Shown: piece after piece, positions 14,870 to 24,000 of the stretch
Layout of the letters: each line of letters opens with the position of its first letter
Position numbering within the stretch: the first letter of the stretch is position 1
Source of the DNA: a bacterium
GTDB lineage: Bacteria > Electryoneota > RPQS01
NCBI GenBank assembly: GCA_016721565.1
Contig: JADKHW010000032.1
Location: 1 to 26,959, forward strand
DNA: 26,959 bases
Direction of reading: 5' to 3'
Made by a program: the position numbers and the translations under genes
Notes under the pieces: model-generated
The model's database searches: none
What the model saw: the letters and a program-made list of their open reading frames with translations, nothing else
What the model was told of the DNA's origin: nothing

Positions 14870-14981
14870 GGGGGGGGGGGGGGGGGGGGGGGGGGGCGGG
14901 GAAAGGCGCGGGGTGGGGAAGCATCACAAGTCCAGGGGGGCCCGGGGGGGGAGAGCCCGGGGGGGGGGGGGGGGGGGGGGG
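14870..14981. repeat. Two long G homopolymers (27 and 23 bases) with G-rich linker
   Basis: Uninterrupted G runs occupy 14870-14896 and 14959-14981, joined by G-rich sequence containing CCCGGG and a run of eight G. The stretch lies in the 168-base gap between the DinB gene and gyrA, so any gyrA promoter cannot be read there. Runs this long are rarely stable in bacteria and are a known artefact type of two-colour sequencing. If real, the sequence would form very stable quadruplexes in the gyrA leader. Proline-rich minus-strand ORFs across it are not genes. Confidence 0.9.
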
Positions 14982-15011
14982 CAAAGAGGCCATAACCAAC
15001 AACAGTAACAC

Positions 15012-17522
15012 ATGTCCGACAAAGATAATCTTGTTTTACCATTAGCCGGAGACGGAAACGGCGAATCGCGGGTCATCCCGGTGAATGTCGAAGACGAAAT
15101 GAAGTCTTCGTACATCAACTACTCCATGTCCGTGATTGTGTCGCGCGCGCTGCCGGATGTTCGCGACGGCTTGAAGCCTGTGCACCGCCGCATTTTGTAC
15201 GGCATGCTTGAACTCGGCTTGGGTGCGGGCCGGTCGTATAAAAAGTGCGCGCGTATCGTCGGTGACGTGATGGGTAAGTACCATCCGCACGGTGATCAGG
15301 CGATCTACGACACGCTGGTGCGCATGGTGCAGGATTTCAGCTTGCGCTATCCGCTCGTCGATGGTCAAGGCAACTTCGGCTCGGTGGACGGTGACGGCGC
15401 AGCCGCCATGCGTTACACCGAAGCGCGCATGAACCGCATTGCCGAAGAGATGCTCGCGGACATTGACAAGAACACGGTTGATTTCGTGCCCAACTACGAC
15501 GAATCGATCATGATTCCGTCGGTGATGCCCGCGAAATTTCCGAATCTGTTGGTCAACGGTTCCGACGGTATCGCGGTCGGTATGGCCACGCGCATTCCTC
15601 CGCACAACTTGAATGAAGTGTGCAACGCGGCGATTGCCTTGATCGCAGATGAGTCGCTGACCACAGCGGACTTAATGCAATATGTCACCGCGCCGGATTT
15701 TCCGACGGGCGGTATTATCTTTGGCAAGCAGGGGATTCGTGACGCGTACTTGACGGGTCGCGGCAAAATTGTGGTGCGTGCAAAGGCCAGCATCGAGCAG
15801 CCAGAGAAGTCAAATCAGCGCACCAAGATTGTCGTCCACGAGATTCCCTATCAGGTCAACAAGACGCGCTTAATTGAGCGTATCGTTGATTTGGTGAATG
15901 ATAAAAAGATCGAAGGCATTGCTGATATCCGTGACGAATCGGATCGCGACGGTATGCGGCTGGTGATTGAACTCAAGCGTGAAGCCGTGCCGGAAGTGGT
16001 GATGGCGTCGCTGTTCAAGCACACGCCGATGCAGGAATCTTATGGAGTGATTATGCTCGCACTCGTTCATGGCATTCCGCGTGTGCTGGCGTTGCGGGAC
16101 ATGATTGCCGAGTTCCTCGAGCACCGCAACGAAGTCACGTTGCGTCGTGTGCGGTTCGAGTTGCAGCAAGCGCTCGACAGACTGCACATCTTAGACGGTT
16201 TGCAGATAGCAGTCGATCATATTGATGAAGTCATCAATATCATTCGCGCCGCATCGTCTCCTGAAGTAGCCGGAATGGAACTGCGCGACCGTTTTGGATT
16301 GTCGGAAAAGCAATCGAAGGCCATTCTTGACATGCGTTTGGCGCGTTTGACGGGTCTGGAACGTCAGAAGCTGATGGACGAAATCCGCGAAGTCAAAGCG
16401 AGAATTGCCGAACTCGAACCGTTAGCCAAAGATGAAAATCGTGCACTGCGGTTGGAAGTCGTGCGCAAAGAACTCGAAGAGATCAAAGAAAAGTACGGCG
16501 ACAAGCGCCGCACCGAAGTCGTTGAAGACGAAGCTGAAGTCACGATTGAAGACATGATCGCACCCGAAGAGATGGTTGTAACCATTTCGCACTCGGGTTA
16601 TGTCAAGCGTTTCCCAGTGTCCGGCTTCCGCAAGCAAGGCCGCGGCGGACGCGGCTCGCAAGGCGCGACGACCAAGGAAGATGATTGGGTCGAACAATTG
16701 TTCATTGCGTCAACGCATGATTACATTCTGTTCTTCACCGATCGCGGCAAGTGCTATTGGCTGAAGGTTTATCAGATTCCGCAGATGGGTCGCGGCACGC
16801 GCGGCAAGGCATTGGTGAATCTGATTGAGCGCAGTGCGGACGAGAAGGTGCGCGCTTATGTGACGGTCAAGGAATTTGCCGAAGATCGTTACGTGTTGAT
16901 GTGTACCAAGCGCGGCACGGTGAAGAAGACGTCGTTGTCGGAATTCTCCAACCCGCGTTCAAATGGCATAATCGCGATTAACATCGCCGACGGTGATGAA
17001 TTGATCGGCGCAGAGATGACCGAAGGCAACAACGAAGTCATCATCGGTACGACCGAAGGCAAAGCGGTGCGCTTCCCCGAAACCGACGTGCGCTCGATGG
17101 GCCGCACGGCGACGGGTGTGCGCGGCGTGTTGTTGAAACCCACTGTTGATGCGGTTGGTATGATTGTCGTGCGTGGTGATTCTGCAATTCTCACGATTAC
17201 GGAGAAGGGTTACGGCAAGCGTTCCGACGTGTCCGACTATCGCTTGACGAAGCGCGGCGCGGGCGGTGTGTTGGCGCTCAAGACCACGGACAAGACGGGC
17301 CGCATGCTCGCGATGAAAGAAGTCGGAGATGCCGACGACTTGATTATTGTCACCGAGCAGGGCGTCGTTATTCGCCAGAGCGTGAAGGATATTCGCTCGA
17401 TGAGCCGCGTCACGCAGGGTGTGCGCTTGATCAAGCTTGATGGTGGAGACAAAGTCGCCGACGTTGCCAAGATTGTCAACGAAGAAGACGACAGCGAGAT
17501 GGAACTGGATACGGAAGTATAG
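15012..17522 (+). CDS. gyrA: DNA gyrase subunit A
   Basis: This is the 836-residue breakage-reunion subunit of gyrase, which with GyrB introduces negative supercoils using ATP. The N-terminal core is complete: SYINYSMSVIVSRALPDVRDGLKPVHRRILYGM at about 33-64, the quinolone-determining region GKYHPHGDQAIYDTLVRM (88-105) and the catalytic Tyr135 in AAMRYTEARM. The C-terminal pinwheel has a GyrA box, QGRGGRG, at 542-548, which separates gyrase from topoisomerase IV ParC. At the position of E. coli Ser83 this protein has Gln96, while the Asp87 equivalent (Asp100) is kept. Length is normal. The ATG at 15012 has no clear ribosome site, and the upstream sequence is the suspicious G-run region. The following genes are closely spaced and same-stranded. 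Confidence 0.98.
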   Translation: MSDKDNLVLPLAGDGNGESRVIPVNVEDEMKSSYINYSMSVIVSRALPDVRDGLKPVHRRILYGMLELGLGAGRSYKKCARIVGDVMGKYHPHGDQAIYDTLVRMVQDFSLRYPLVDGQGNFGSVDGDGAAAMRYTEARMNRIAEEMLADIDKNTVDFVPNYDESIMIPSVMPAKFPNLLVNGSDGIAVGMATRIPPHNLNEVCNAAIALIADESLTTADLMQYVTAPDFPTGGIIFGKQGIRDAYLTGRGKIVVRAKASIEQPEKSNQRTKIVVHEIPYQVNKTRLIERIVDLVNDKKIEGIADIRDESDRDGMRLVIELKREAVPEVVMASLFKHTPMQESYGVIMLALVHGIPRVLALRDMIAEFLEHRNEVTLRRVRFELQQALDRLHILDGLQIAVDHIDEVINIIRAASSPEVAGMELRDRFGLSEKQSKAILDMRLARLTGLERQKLMDEIREVKARIAELEPLAKDENRALRLEVVRKELEEIKEKYGDKRRTEVVEDEAEVTIEDMIAPEEMVVTISHSGYVKRFPVSGFRKQGRGGRGSQGATTKEDDWVEQLFIASTHDYILFFTDRGKCYWLKVYQIPQMGRGTRGKALVNLIERSADEKVRAYVTVKEFAEDRYVLMCTKRGTVKKTSLSEFSNPRSNGIIAINIADGDELIGAEMTEGNNEVIIGTTEGKAVRFPETDVRSMGRTATGVRGVLLKPTVDAVGMIVVRGDSAILTITEKGYGKRSDVSDYRLTKRGAGGVLALKTTDKTGRMLAMKEVGDADDLIIVTEQGVVIRQSVKDIRSMSRVTQGVRLIKLDGGDKVADVAKIVNEEDDSEMELDTEV

Positions 17523-17547
17523 TAAACGACAGAACACAGGGGAAAAC

Positions 17548-18234
17548 GTGCATCAATTGCCAGAAGTTACGGTTACCGAGATGGGGGTTCGTGAACCTGC
17601 CGAAGGTTTGCTCTCTACAAGGTTGAAAGAGGCCACCAACGAACTGCATCACGAAGTAGAACATGGATCCGAAGTCAATCGCCGCATCGTGACGAAAGTG
17701 CGTGTGGACGATGATGACGCGGACAAACAGCGCACGGAATATCGCGACGCATATATACATTTTCTGAAAGCTGCCTACGGATTTGAGCATGCCGTTTTGC
17801 GTGAAGTGAAAAATTTCATGATGCAAAATGATTTAGAAACCTACGGCTATTTTCCGGAGCTTGTCGATAGTTCGGTTCTTGCCCGCGAAGATTTTGAAAT
17901 CCTCACTGACCAGCAAGAGCAGTTGCGTGCCCCCACCGACTTTCCGGAAATCCGTACACTTGCGGATTTGGCCGGTGTGGAGTATGTCCGGCGCGGCTCG
18001 CGCAACGGCAATGCCTACATCGCTCATGCCGTGCGTGGCAATATCGGGGTTGGAGCCGAAAACGGCGCGGCATATCTAAATCTCGATCAGGGTCAAACGC
18101 GACCCAACTGGGAGAAATTCAAGACGTGGCTGGATTCACTTGCGCTGAACGAGCAAGAGCAAGCGCAGGCCGTGAACACAGCGTTGGAGACATTTAGAGC
18201 GGTCGGTCGCTGGCATGCCACGGTCTGCCGTTAG
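17548..18234 (+). CDS. Heme-oxygenase-like protein
   Basis: The start is GTG 17548, seven bases after AGGGG; the longer ORF from 17437 runs into gyrA and is rejected. Of 228 residues, LKEATNELHHEVE (His34 the likely proximal heme ligand) and EYVRRGSRNGNAYIAHAV at about 145-162 correspond to the two landmark motifs of the bacterial heme oxygenase fold (AT...H..E and the G-S/x-x-G distal helix). Heme oxygenases open heme to biliverdin, CO and iron; some fold members have other roles. The distal GSxxG segment departs from the usual LEGSxLGG, so catalytic activity is not assured. The gene lies 25 bases after gyrA and only six before the sugar transferase, suggesting one transcript. Confidence 0.72.
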   Translation: MHQLPEVTVTEMGVREPAEGLLSTRLKEATNELHHEVEHGSEVNRRIVTKVRVDDDDADKQRTEYRDAYIHFLKAAYGFEHAVLREVKNFMMQNDLETYGYFPELVDSSVLAREDFEILTDQQEQLRAPTDFPEIRTLADLAGVEYVRRGSRNGNAYIAHAVRGNIGVGAENGAAYLNLDQGQTRPNWEKFKTWLDSLALNEQEQAQAVNTALETFRAVGRWHATVCR

Positions 18235-18240
18235 AATCGC

Positions 18241-19578
18241 GTGAATGATAGGATGAATGTGAAACGCAAGCAAGATACGCCGAACGCGCATACGCAAACG
18301 AGTTCATCTCGCAAACGCTCGCTATTGACCAGCTTTTGGCTGCCGATGGCGGGGAGTATGATGGATTTTGTGGCCGTGCTCATTGCGTCGTTAATCGCTT
18401 TTTACATTCGCTTCTTTGGCCCCGTTTATCAAGTCTTCCATTCATACTGGGTTCCCAGTGCGCTGGAGTATCTTGCTTTTGGCGCGTTGCTCGGCACAAC
18501 ATATGTTGTGATTGGCTGGACGTCTAATCAATACTCGACTGAAACTGCAATTCCGCTCGAAAAAGAGGTTGGCCGAATCATTCGCGGCTCCATTCTGTCA
18601 ATGGGGTTGGTAATGGCGGGTATTTTCTTCTATCGCGAGTTCAGCTATTCGCGATTGGTGTTTTTGTTGACGGTTGCGCTGATGATTCCGTCGCTCGTGA
18701 TCGGGCGTGCCGTCTATCAACGCATGCGCCGTTCACTATTCAAACGCGGCATTGGAGTTCAGCGCATCGCCGTTTGGGGCACGGGGCCTGAAGCCGCGCG
18801 CTTGTGGCAAAATCTTGAACATCAGCTTGGACGTGGCTACGAATTGGTTGGTGCGCTCGGGCCTTCGCCGATTTCCGGTGGGCCGAGTTTGGGTGAAGTG
18901 TTCATGCTCAGAAACCTCTGGCAAGAGCACGAGCTTGACGCGGTCATGCTTGCACCTTCAAACGAAGACGAACCACACATGGGCGAGGTGGTCAAAGCCG
19001 CTGAAGGTACGCCGCTCGAATTGCTCTTGTTTTCAGCACTTTTCCTGATTACGTTTTCGTGGGTTTATGCCTTGATTGCGATTGCCGTATTAATCGACAG
19101 CGGCAAACCGCTTTTCTATAAACAACGCCGCATTGGAATGGATGGTCACGAGTTTGACATGATTAAATTCCGCTCCATGCGCACCGATGCCGAATCGAAC
19201 TCCGGCGCGGTCTGGGCGGTGCGTGGTGATTCGCGTGTGACACGAGTCGGCAAATTTTTGCGCCGCTGGTCACTCGATGAGATTCCGCAGTTCTGGAGCG
19301 TCTTGCGCGGCGACATGTCGCTCGTCGGTCCGCGACCGGAGCGACCCGAATTTGTGTACAAGTTCGCCGAGTACATTCCCAATTATCTGGACCGCCATCG
19401 TGTGAAGTCGGGTTTGACGGGTTGGGCTGTGGTGAACGGATTGCGCGGTAGCGATACGACAATCGAGGATCGCACCACATACGATTTGTACTATGTCGAA
19501 AATTGGAGTCTTTGGCTGGATATTCGTATTCTGCTGCGCACACTCGCGGCAGTGATTTCGGGCAAGGGAGCAATGTAA
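18241..19578 (+). CDS. Polyprenyl-phosphate sugar-1-phosphate transferase (exopolysaccharide/undecaprenyl type), internally shortened
   Basis: Of 445 residues, about 30-150 hold the usual N-terminal membrane helices and about 173-260 the CoA-binding-like cytoplasmic domain (RIAVWGTGPEAARLW, DAVMLAPSNED). The C-terminal phosphoglycosyltransferase domain contains LIDSGKPLFYKQRRIGMDGHEFDMIKFRSM, the Asp-Glu dyad in RWSLDEIPQFW (346-347), SLVGPRPERPEFV and GLTGWAVVNG. The enzyme would load a sugar phosphate onto undecaprenyl phosphate at the inner membrane to begin polysaccharide synthesis. At residues 260-264 the chain passes from PLELL directly to the membrane helix FSALFLITFSWVYA. The normal 40-50-residue connector, including the W..KR..D helix entry, is missing without a frame change. 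Start uncertain: GTG 18241, ATG 18253 or GTG 18259 (AGGA five bases upstream of the last). Confidence 0.88.
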   Translation: MNDRMNVKRKQDTPNAHTQTSSSRKRSLLTSFWLPMAGSMMDFVAVLIASLIAFYIRFFGPVYQVFHSYWVPSALEYLAFGALLGTTYVVIGWTSNQYSTETAIPLEKEVGRIIRGSILSMGLVMAGIFFYREFSYSRLVFLLTVALMIPSLVIGRAVYQRMRRSLFKRGIGVQRIAVWGTGPEAARLWQNLEHQLGRGYELVGALGPSPISGGPSLGEVFMLRNLWQEHELDAVMLAPSNEDEPHMGEVVKAAEGTPLELLLFSALFLITFSWVYALIAIAVLIDSGKPLFYKQRRIGMDGHEFDMIKFRSMRTDAESNSGAVWAVRGDSRVTRVGKFLRRWSLDEIPQFWSVLRGDMSLVGPRPERPEFVYKFAEYIPNYLDRHRVKSGLTGWAVVNGLRGSDTTIEDRTTYDLYYVENWSLWLDIRILLRTLAAVISGKGAM

Positions 19579-19587
19579 GGAAGGAAC

Positions 19588-20352
19588 ATGGCTGCAGAGA
19601 AAGCCGGTAAGAAAGTCGCGAGGAAAAAACTTCGCAAGAGCAAGAGCAAAAAGAAAGCACCGCGAGTGGCCAAGTCAAAATCGGCCAATCACGTCTCCGA
19701 CGCGACCATAAAGCGCTTGTCGAAGTACTATCGCACGCTGCAAAATGCGCTCAGCACCGACAAAACCACAATTTCGTCCGAAGAGATCGGCAAGCTCAAC
19801 GGCTTGACTGCCGCACAGGTGCGTAAAGATCTCTCATTCTTCGGTGCGTTTGGCCGACGCGGATTGGGTTATAGTGTGGTCGATTTACATCGCGCGATCA
19901 GCAAGATTCTCGGTCTGCACAAGACGTGGAACGTCTGCCTCGTTGGTGTCGGTAACATCGGTACCGCGCTCGTGCACTTCAAGCAGTTTGCCGAACAGGG
20001 CTTTATCATCAAAGTTGTTTTCGACAGCGATCCGCAAAAGGTCGGGCATTTGGTGGGCGACATGCAGATTCAGGATTTCGCCAAAGCCAAGGAAGTCATC
20101 GAAGAAGAGAACATCAAGATCGCTGTTGTTGCCGTGCCGTCGCATGCCGCCCAAAAAGTCGTCGATCAACTCGTCGATGCGGGCATTCGAGCGATCCTGA
20201 ACTTTGCGCCGATCTCCATCTTCGTTCCCAAAGGCGTCGCCGTTCGCAACGAAAACATGGCTATTGAAATCGAAGCGCTGTCCTACGCGCTTTCAAGCAA
20301 AGGTCAAAAGCCACGACAGATTTTAGAGCAGATGCATGGGGGGTTAGCGTAG
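19588..20352 (+). CDS. rex: Redox-sensing transcriptional repressor Rex with Lys-rich N-terminal extension
   Basis: A 254-residue protein; ATG 19588 follows GGAAGGAAC. Residues 36-112 form the winged helix (KRLSKYYRTLQNAL, SSEEIGKLNGLTAAQVRKDLSFFGAFGRRGLGY). Residues 115-250 form the Rossmann domain with GVGNIGTAL (120-128), VVFDSDPQKVG and the domain-swapped C-terminal helix. Rex binds DNA when NADH is low and releases it as NADH rises, controlling fermentative and respiratory genes. Residues 1-32 are an addition absent from ordinary Rex: 12 Lys and 3 Arg, with KKLRKSKSKKKAPRVAKSKS resembling histone H1 tails. Position at the end of the gyrA run, right before a terminator, suggests it is the last gene of the transcript. 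Confidence 0.95.
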   Translation: MAAEKAGKKVARKKLRKSKSKKKAPRVAKSKSANHVSDATIKRLSKYYRTLQNALSTDKTTISSEEIGKLNGLTAAQVRKDLSFFGAFGRRGLGYSVVDLHRAISKILGLHKTWNVCLVGVGNIGTALVHFKQFAEQGFIIKVVFDSDPQKVGHLVGDMQIQDFAKAKEVIEEENIKIAVVAVPSHAAQKVVDQLVDAGIRAILNFAPISIFVPKGVAVRNENMAIEIEALSYALSSKGQKPRQILEQMHGGLA

Positions 20353-20389
20353 CGGTTCCCGCTGGAATCAGGACTGTAATCAAGAATAG

Positions 20390-20418
20390 AAAAACCCCGG
20401 TGATGAGCCGGGGTTTTT
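20390..20418 (+). terminator. Bidirectional intrinsic terminator between rex and nth
   Basis: AAAAACCCCGG (20390-20400) and CCGGGGTTTTT (20408-20418) are perfect inverted repeats of 11 bases around a seven-base loop. The T-run serves rex on the plus strand, and the A-run becomes the U-run for the convergent nth transcript. It lies in the 88-base gap between two convergent stops. Confidence 0.9.
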
Positions 20419-20440
20419 ATTACTGTCTATTTCAGGGTTT

Positions 20441-21079
20441 CTATTCTACCCCCACCTTCGGGCACAACTTCGCCAGCGTGCATTCCGCGCAGTTTGGTTT
20501 TCTCGCGTTGCAGACTCTTCTGCCGTGCCAGATCATCGCGTGCGAAAAGTTGATCCAACGCTCTTGCGGAATTAACAGCATCAACTCACGTTCGATCTTC
20601 ACGGCATCTTCATTATCCACGAAGCCCATGCGATTCGAGAGCCGCGTGACGTGCGTATCCACCACAACTCCCGAAGCAATTCCGAAGGCAGTGCCGAGCA
20701 CGACATTGGCGGTTTTTCTGCCGATGCCGGGGAGTTTAATGAGTTCATCCAGTTCATTCGGCACAACGCCACCGTAGTCATTCACGATAGCACGCGCAAA
20801 GCCCAAAATGTTCTTGGCCTTGTTGCGAAAGAAGCCCGTACTCTTGATAATCTCTTCGACATCTTCTTGCGTGGCCGCCGCGAGTTTCTTCGGAGTCGGA
20901 TATTTCTTGAACAATACCGGCGTGACGATGTTCACGCGCTCGTCGGTGCATTGCGCGGACAAAATCGTGGCGACGGCGAGCTGAAACGCGTCCTCATGTG
21001 TCAATGCACACTCTGGCTGTGGATAGATTCTAAAAAGTTCGTCGGCGATCTTCTGCGCCCGCGCAGCAAGTTTGGTCAT
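20441..21079 (-). CDS. nth: Endonuclease III (DNA glycosylase/AP lyase)
   Basis: This 212-residue base-excision repair enzyme removes oxidised pyrimidines and cuts the abasic site. Seen directly: the helix-hairpin-helix LPGIGRKTANVVLG with catalytic Lys122, Asp141 in VVVDTHVTRLSNR, and a C-terminal 4Fe-4S cluster C-x6-C-x2-C-x5-C (Cys190, 197, 200, 206; CNARKPNCAECTLAKLC). Length and motifs are standard. The ATG is immediately adjacent to the TAG of the upstream sorting-tail gene (zero spacing), so the two are probably co-transcribed although their functions are unrelated. It ends before the bidirectional terminator. Confidence 0.97.
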   Translation of the reverse strand: MTKLAARAQKIADELFRIYPQPECALTHEDAFQLAVATILSAQCTDERVNIVTPVLFKKYPTPKKLAAATQEDVEEIIKSTGFFRNKAKNILGFARAIVNDYGGVVPNELDELIKLPGIGRKTANVVLGTAFGIASGVVVDTHVTRLSNRMGFVDNEDAVKIERELMLLIPQERWINFSHAMIWHGRRVCNARKPNCAECTLAKLCPKVGVE

Positions 21080-24000
21080 CTATTTCAACAATGCAAGCTT
21101 GCGGGTAATCACAAATTGCTCAGCTTCCACGCGGAGGAAATAGAGTCCTGATGCATAAGCGCTGCCGTCAAACGTCATCGTGTAACGGCCTGCCGCACGC
21201 TCTGCATCGAGTAGCGTTGCGACACTCTGACCCAGCTCATTGGTGATGCGGGCTGTAACGTGCATGCGCGCAGGAACATCAAGCGTGAATTTGGTCACCG
21301 GATTAAACGGATTCGGGAAGGCCTGACTCACATAGAACACCGCTGGAATCACCGGGTCTGTCGAAGCTGTGCTGACGTCAATCGTAAAATTCGCTGCACT
21401 CTCCATATATGTTCCAAGCGGATCAAGTGCCGTTGCCAAACGAATACGTGCGTTGGCAGTAGTCTGCCCGCGCGGTGTCCACATGTAGCTGCCGTCATTT
21501 TCCGCGCCGGGTGAAAGCAATTCCCAAGTGCCGTTCGGGTAGTTGCGATTCAGCATGATCCGAAATCCGCCGGTGTGTTCAGGCGCAGACCACGTGACTT
21601 CAAACGGTGTATCAATCCGCGCAACTTCACCGCCGTTCGGTGCGATCATTGTCATCTGCGGGGCACGCATCACAAAATTTCCGTCAGATTCGTCCGAGAG
21701 CCACGGTTCGTCTACGCTTGTAATGCGCAAGCGGCAATTGTCTCCGCCGGGCAGTTGCACTCGCCAGAGGTAGAAATCCTGATTCGAGACGTTGTCCGCA
21801 AGCATCTCCCAGTTGTCGCTTGGGTAGCTGCGGTTAATCTCGATATTCACCAAGCCTTCAACGAGCGTGCGCTGATACCAAATCGTATCGTTCACACCTG
21901 AGAACACAGTTTCGCCGCCGTTGGGTGAAAGAATTACAACGCCCGGGTTGGCGATGCGCGTGTCGGCATTGGACGTGTCGGCCAAATCACCTTGCGTTGC
22001 ATGCACCACGCGGAAACGCGCGTGTACGGTTTCGGGTCCGGTCACGATCCACGCATGTGCGCCGTCGTTGGCGATATTACTTGCAATCGGTTCCCACGCT
22101 CCGCCGGGGTAATTGCGATTCACAGAAAGATTAACATTGCCGCCGAAAGAAATTCCCGACCAGCGCAATGTAATATTCGAACCTGTCGGGAGCAACTCGG
22201 TGCCATTGGGGAAGAGCATTGAAAAACTAACCGAGCCTGTCGGAACTTCCCACATCCCGCGCCCGTGCGTCGCTACACGCAGTTTGCCCGATTGCGTTTG
22301 CATGTCCATATCATCCACGCGCACGACCGGCAAACCTTCGCCGAAGATTTCCCACGTCGCGCCGTTGTTCACTGAGCGGAATACGCCGAGGTCGTTGCCT
22401 GCATAAAGCGTTGACGGATCGTTTACGTCGACGACAATATCATTGCACGGAACGTTAGGTAGATTACCCGTGATGTCAGTCCACACCGTGCCGCCCTGTG
22501 TCGATTTCCAAATATGACCACCCGAGAAGCCTGACTTTGTGACATAGACCGTGTTCGGATCATACGGATCGGGCGTCACGCGCGTAACATACGTGTTTGG
22601 CATGTTGCCCGTCACATTCGTCCAACTTCCTGGCGTTCCGTCGTAGCGCATCACTAAATTGCTCGTGCCCAGATAGAGTCTGTTTGGTTGTGCCCACGAT
22701 GCGGCCAGAACTTGATTTGAGTTGCCGACGGTTCCAAGACTTGACCAATTTCCGTTGCGGCCTTGATTCGGCGACATCCATACACCACCACCGCCGCCGT
22801 TTGTCGTCGTGTAAATCGTATTTGGCGCAAACGGATCCTGCACCATCGGCGTCACCCACGGGCCATCACCCGTGATTCCCGGATTAATATCGCTGAAACT
22901 TTGGCAGCCGTTGTCTGTGCGCGAACGATGTCCGTTTTGCCATTCAACATAAACCACGTCGTCGTTCGTGTAATCAACCACGCAATAGCCGCCGTCGCCG
23001 CCGAACACCATATCCCAATCGCCGTCGCCGTCGTATTCGGACGTGCCGTTATCTTGCGTACCGCCGTATGCCAACAGTGTGTCGAGCGTTGCGTTGCCCA
23101 TCGCATAATACTGATAGGTGTTGTAGCCGATGTTCTTCTCGTTCCACGTTTCACCGTTGTCATATGAGGCAAACACACCACCGTCATTGACCGCCCATAC
23201 TTCATCCGTATTCACAGGATGGAACACGAGTTCGTGATGATCCGCATGCGAGAATGTCGGCTCACCGAAACTGTGCCACCACCATGAGCGTTGTGACCAC
23301 GACGCGCCGCCGTTGTTCGTGCGATAAATATCCAACCCTGCATTCAGCACGGTCGCCGGGTCATCAGGATCAACGGCAATCGCCATATCGTACCAACCCT
23401 GGCTGGCGTAGTGACTCGGCTCGTCATCATTGGACATGCGCGTCCACGACTGACCGTTGTCAGTCGATTGGTAAACTCCAATCATCTCCGACCCGTTGAA
23501 ATCAAAGTCACCGCTCACTCCGGCATACATGACAAGCGTATTCTCGCGGAAGAAGTCGAATACGATTCGCCCGATAATCGAAGCGTTTGGTAATCCTTCA
23601 CTCGCACCAATCCATGTAACTCCGTTATCCGTCGAGCGGTAGATTCCGTTCAAGCCCGAACCATACGGATAGCCCGCCGCGCACAATAGCGTGTCCGGAT
23701 GCTGCGGATCACGTTTCAATTCGTTGATGTTCCCCTGCCGCACCATCGTGAAATCGTCTCCGCCGTTAGTGGAGCGGTAGAGTCCGTCATTCGTCGAGGC
23801 CAGCACGATATCCGGATTGCGCGGATCGATATTGATTTTCAATATCGCCGTGCCCTGCGAATAGTTGTAATCGAGCGCGGTCATCGTCCACGATTGTCCG
23901 CCGTCAACAGATTTCAACAAACCGACTCCGGCAATACCGTCGCCGTTAAAATAGCCTTCGCCCGTGCCGAGGAACATGATGTTCGGATTCGATTGCGAAA

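Noticed and set aside
14628..15118. Minus-strand proline-rich ORFs near gyrA
   Set aside because: They are translations of the G homopolymers and extend into DinB and gyrA coding sequence.
15012..17522. ParC instead of GyrA
   Set aside because: A GyrA box (QGRGGRG) is present and the length and core motifs fit GyrA.
19588..19700. Separate histone-like gene
   Set aside because: The Lys-rich stretch is in frame with Rex without an intervening stop.
22560..23205. Alternate-frame ORFs within the large minus-strand gene (22560-22859, 22852-23205, 22763-23167)
   Set aside because: Low-complexity Arg/Thr/Ala-rich shadows of the Asp-box coding sequence.
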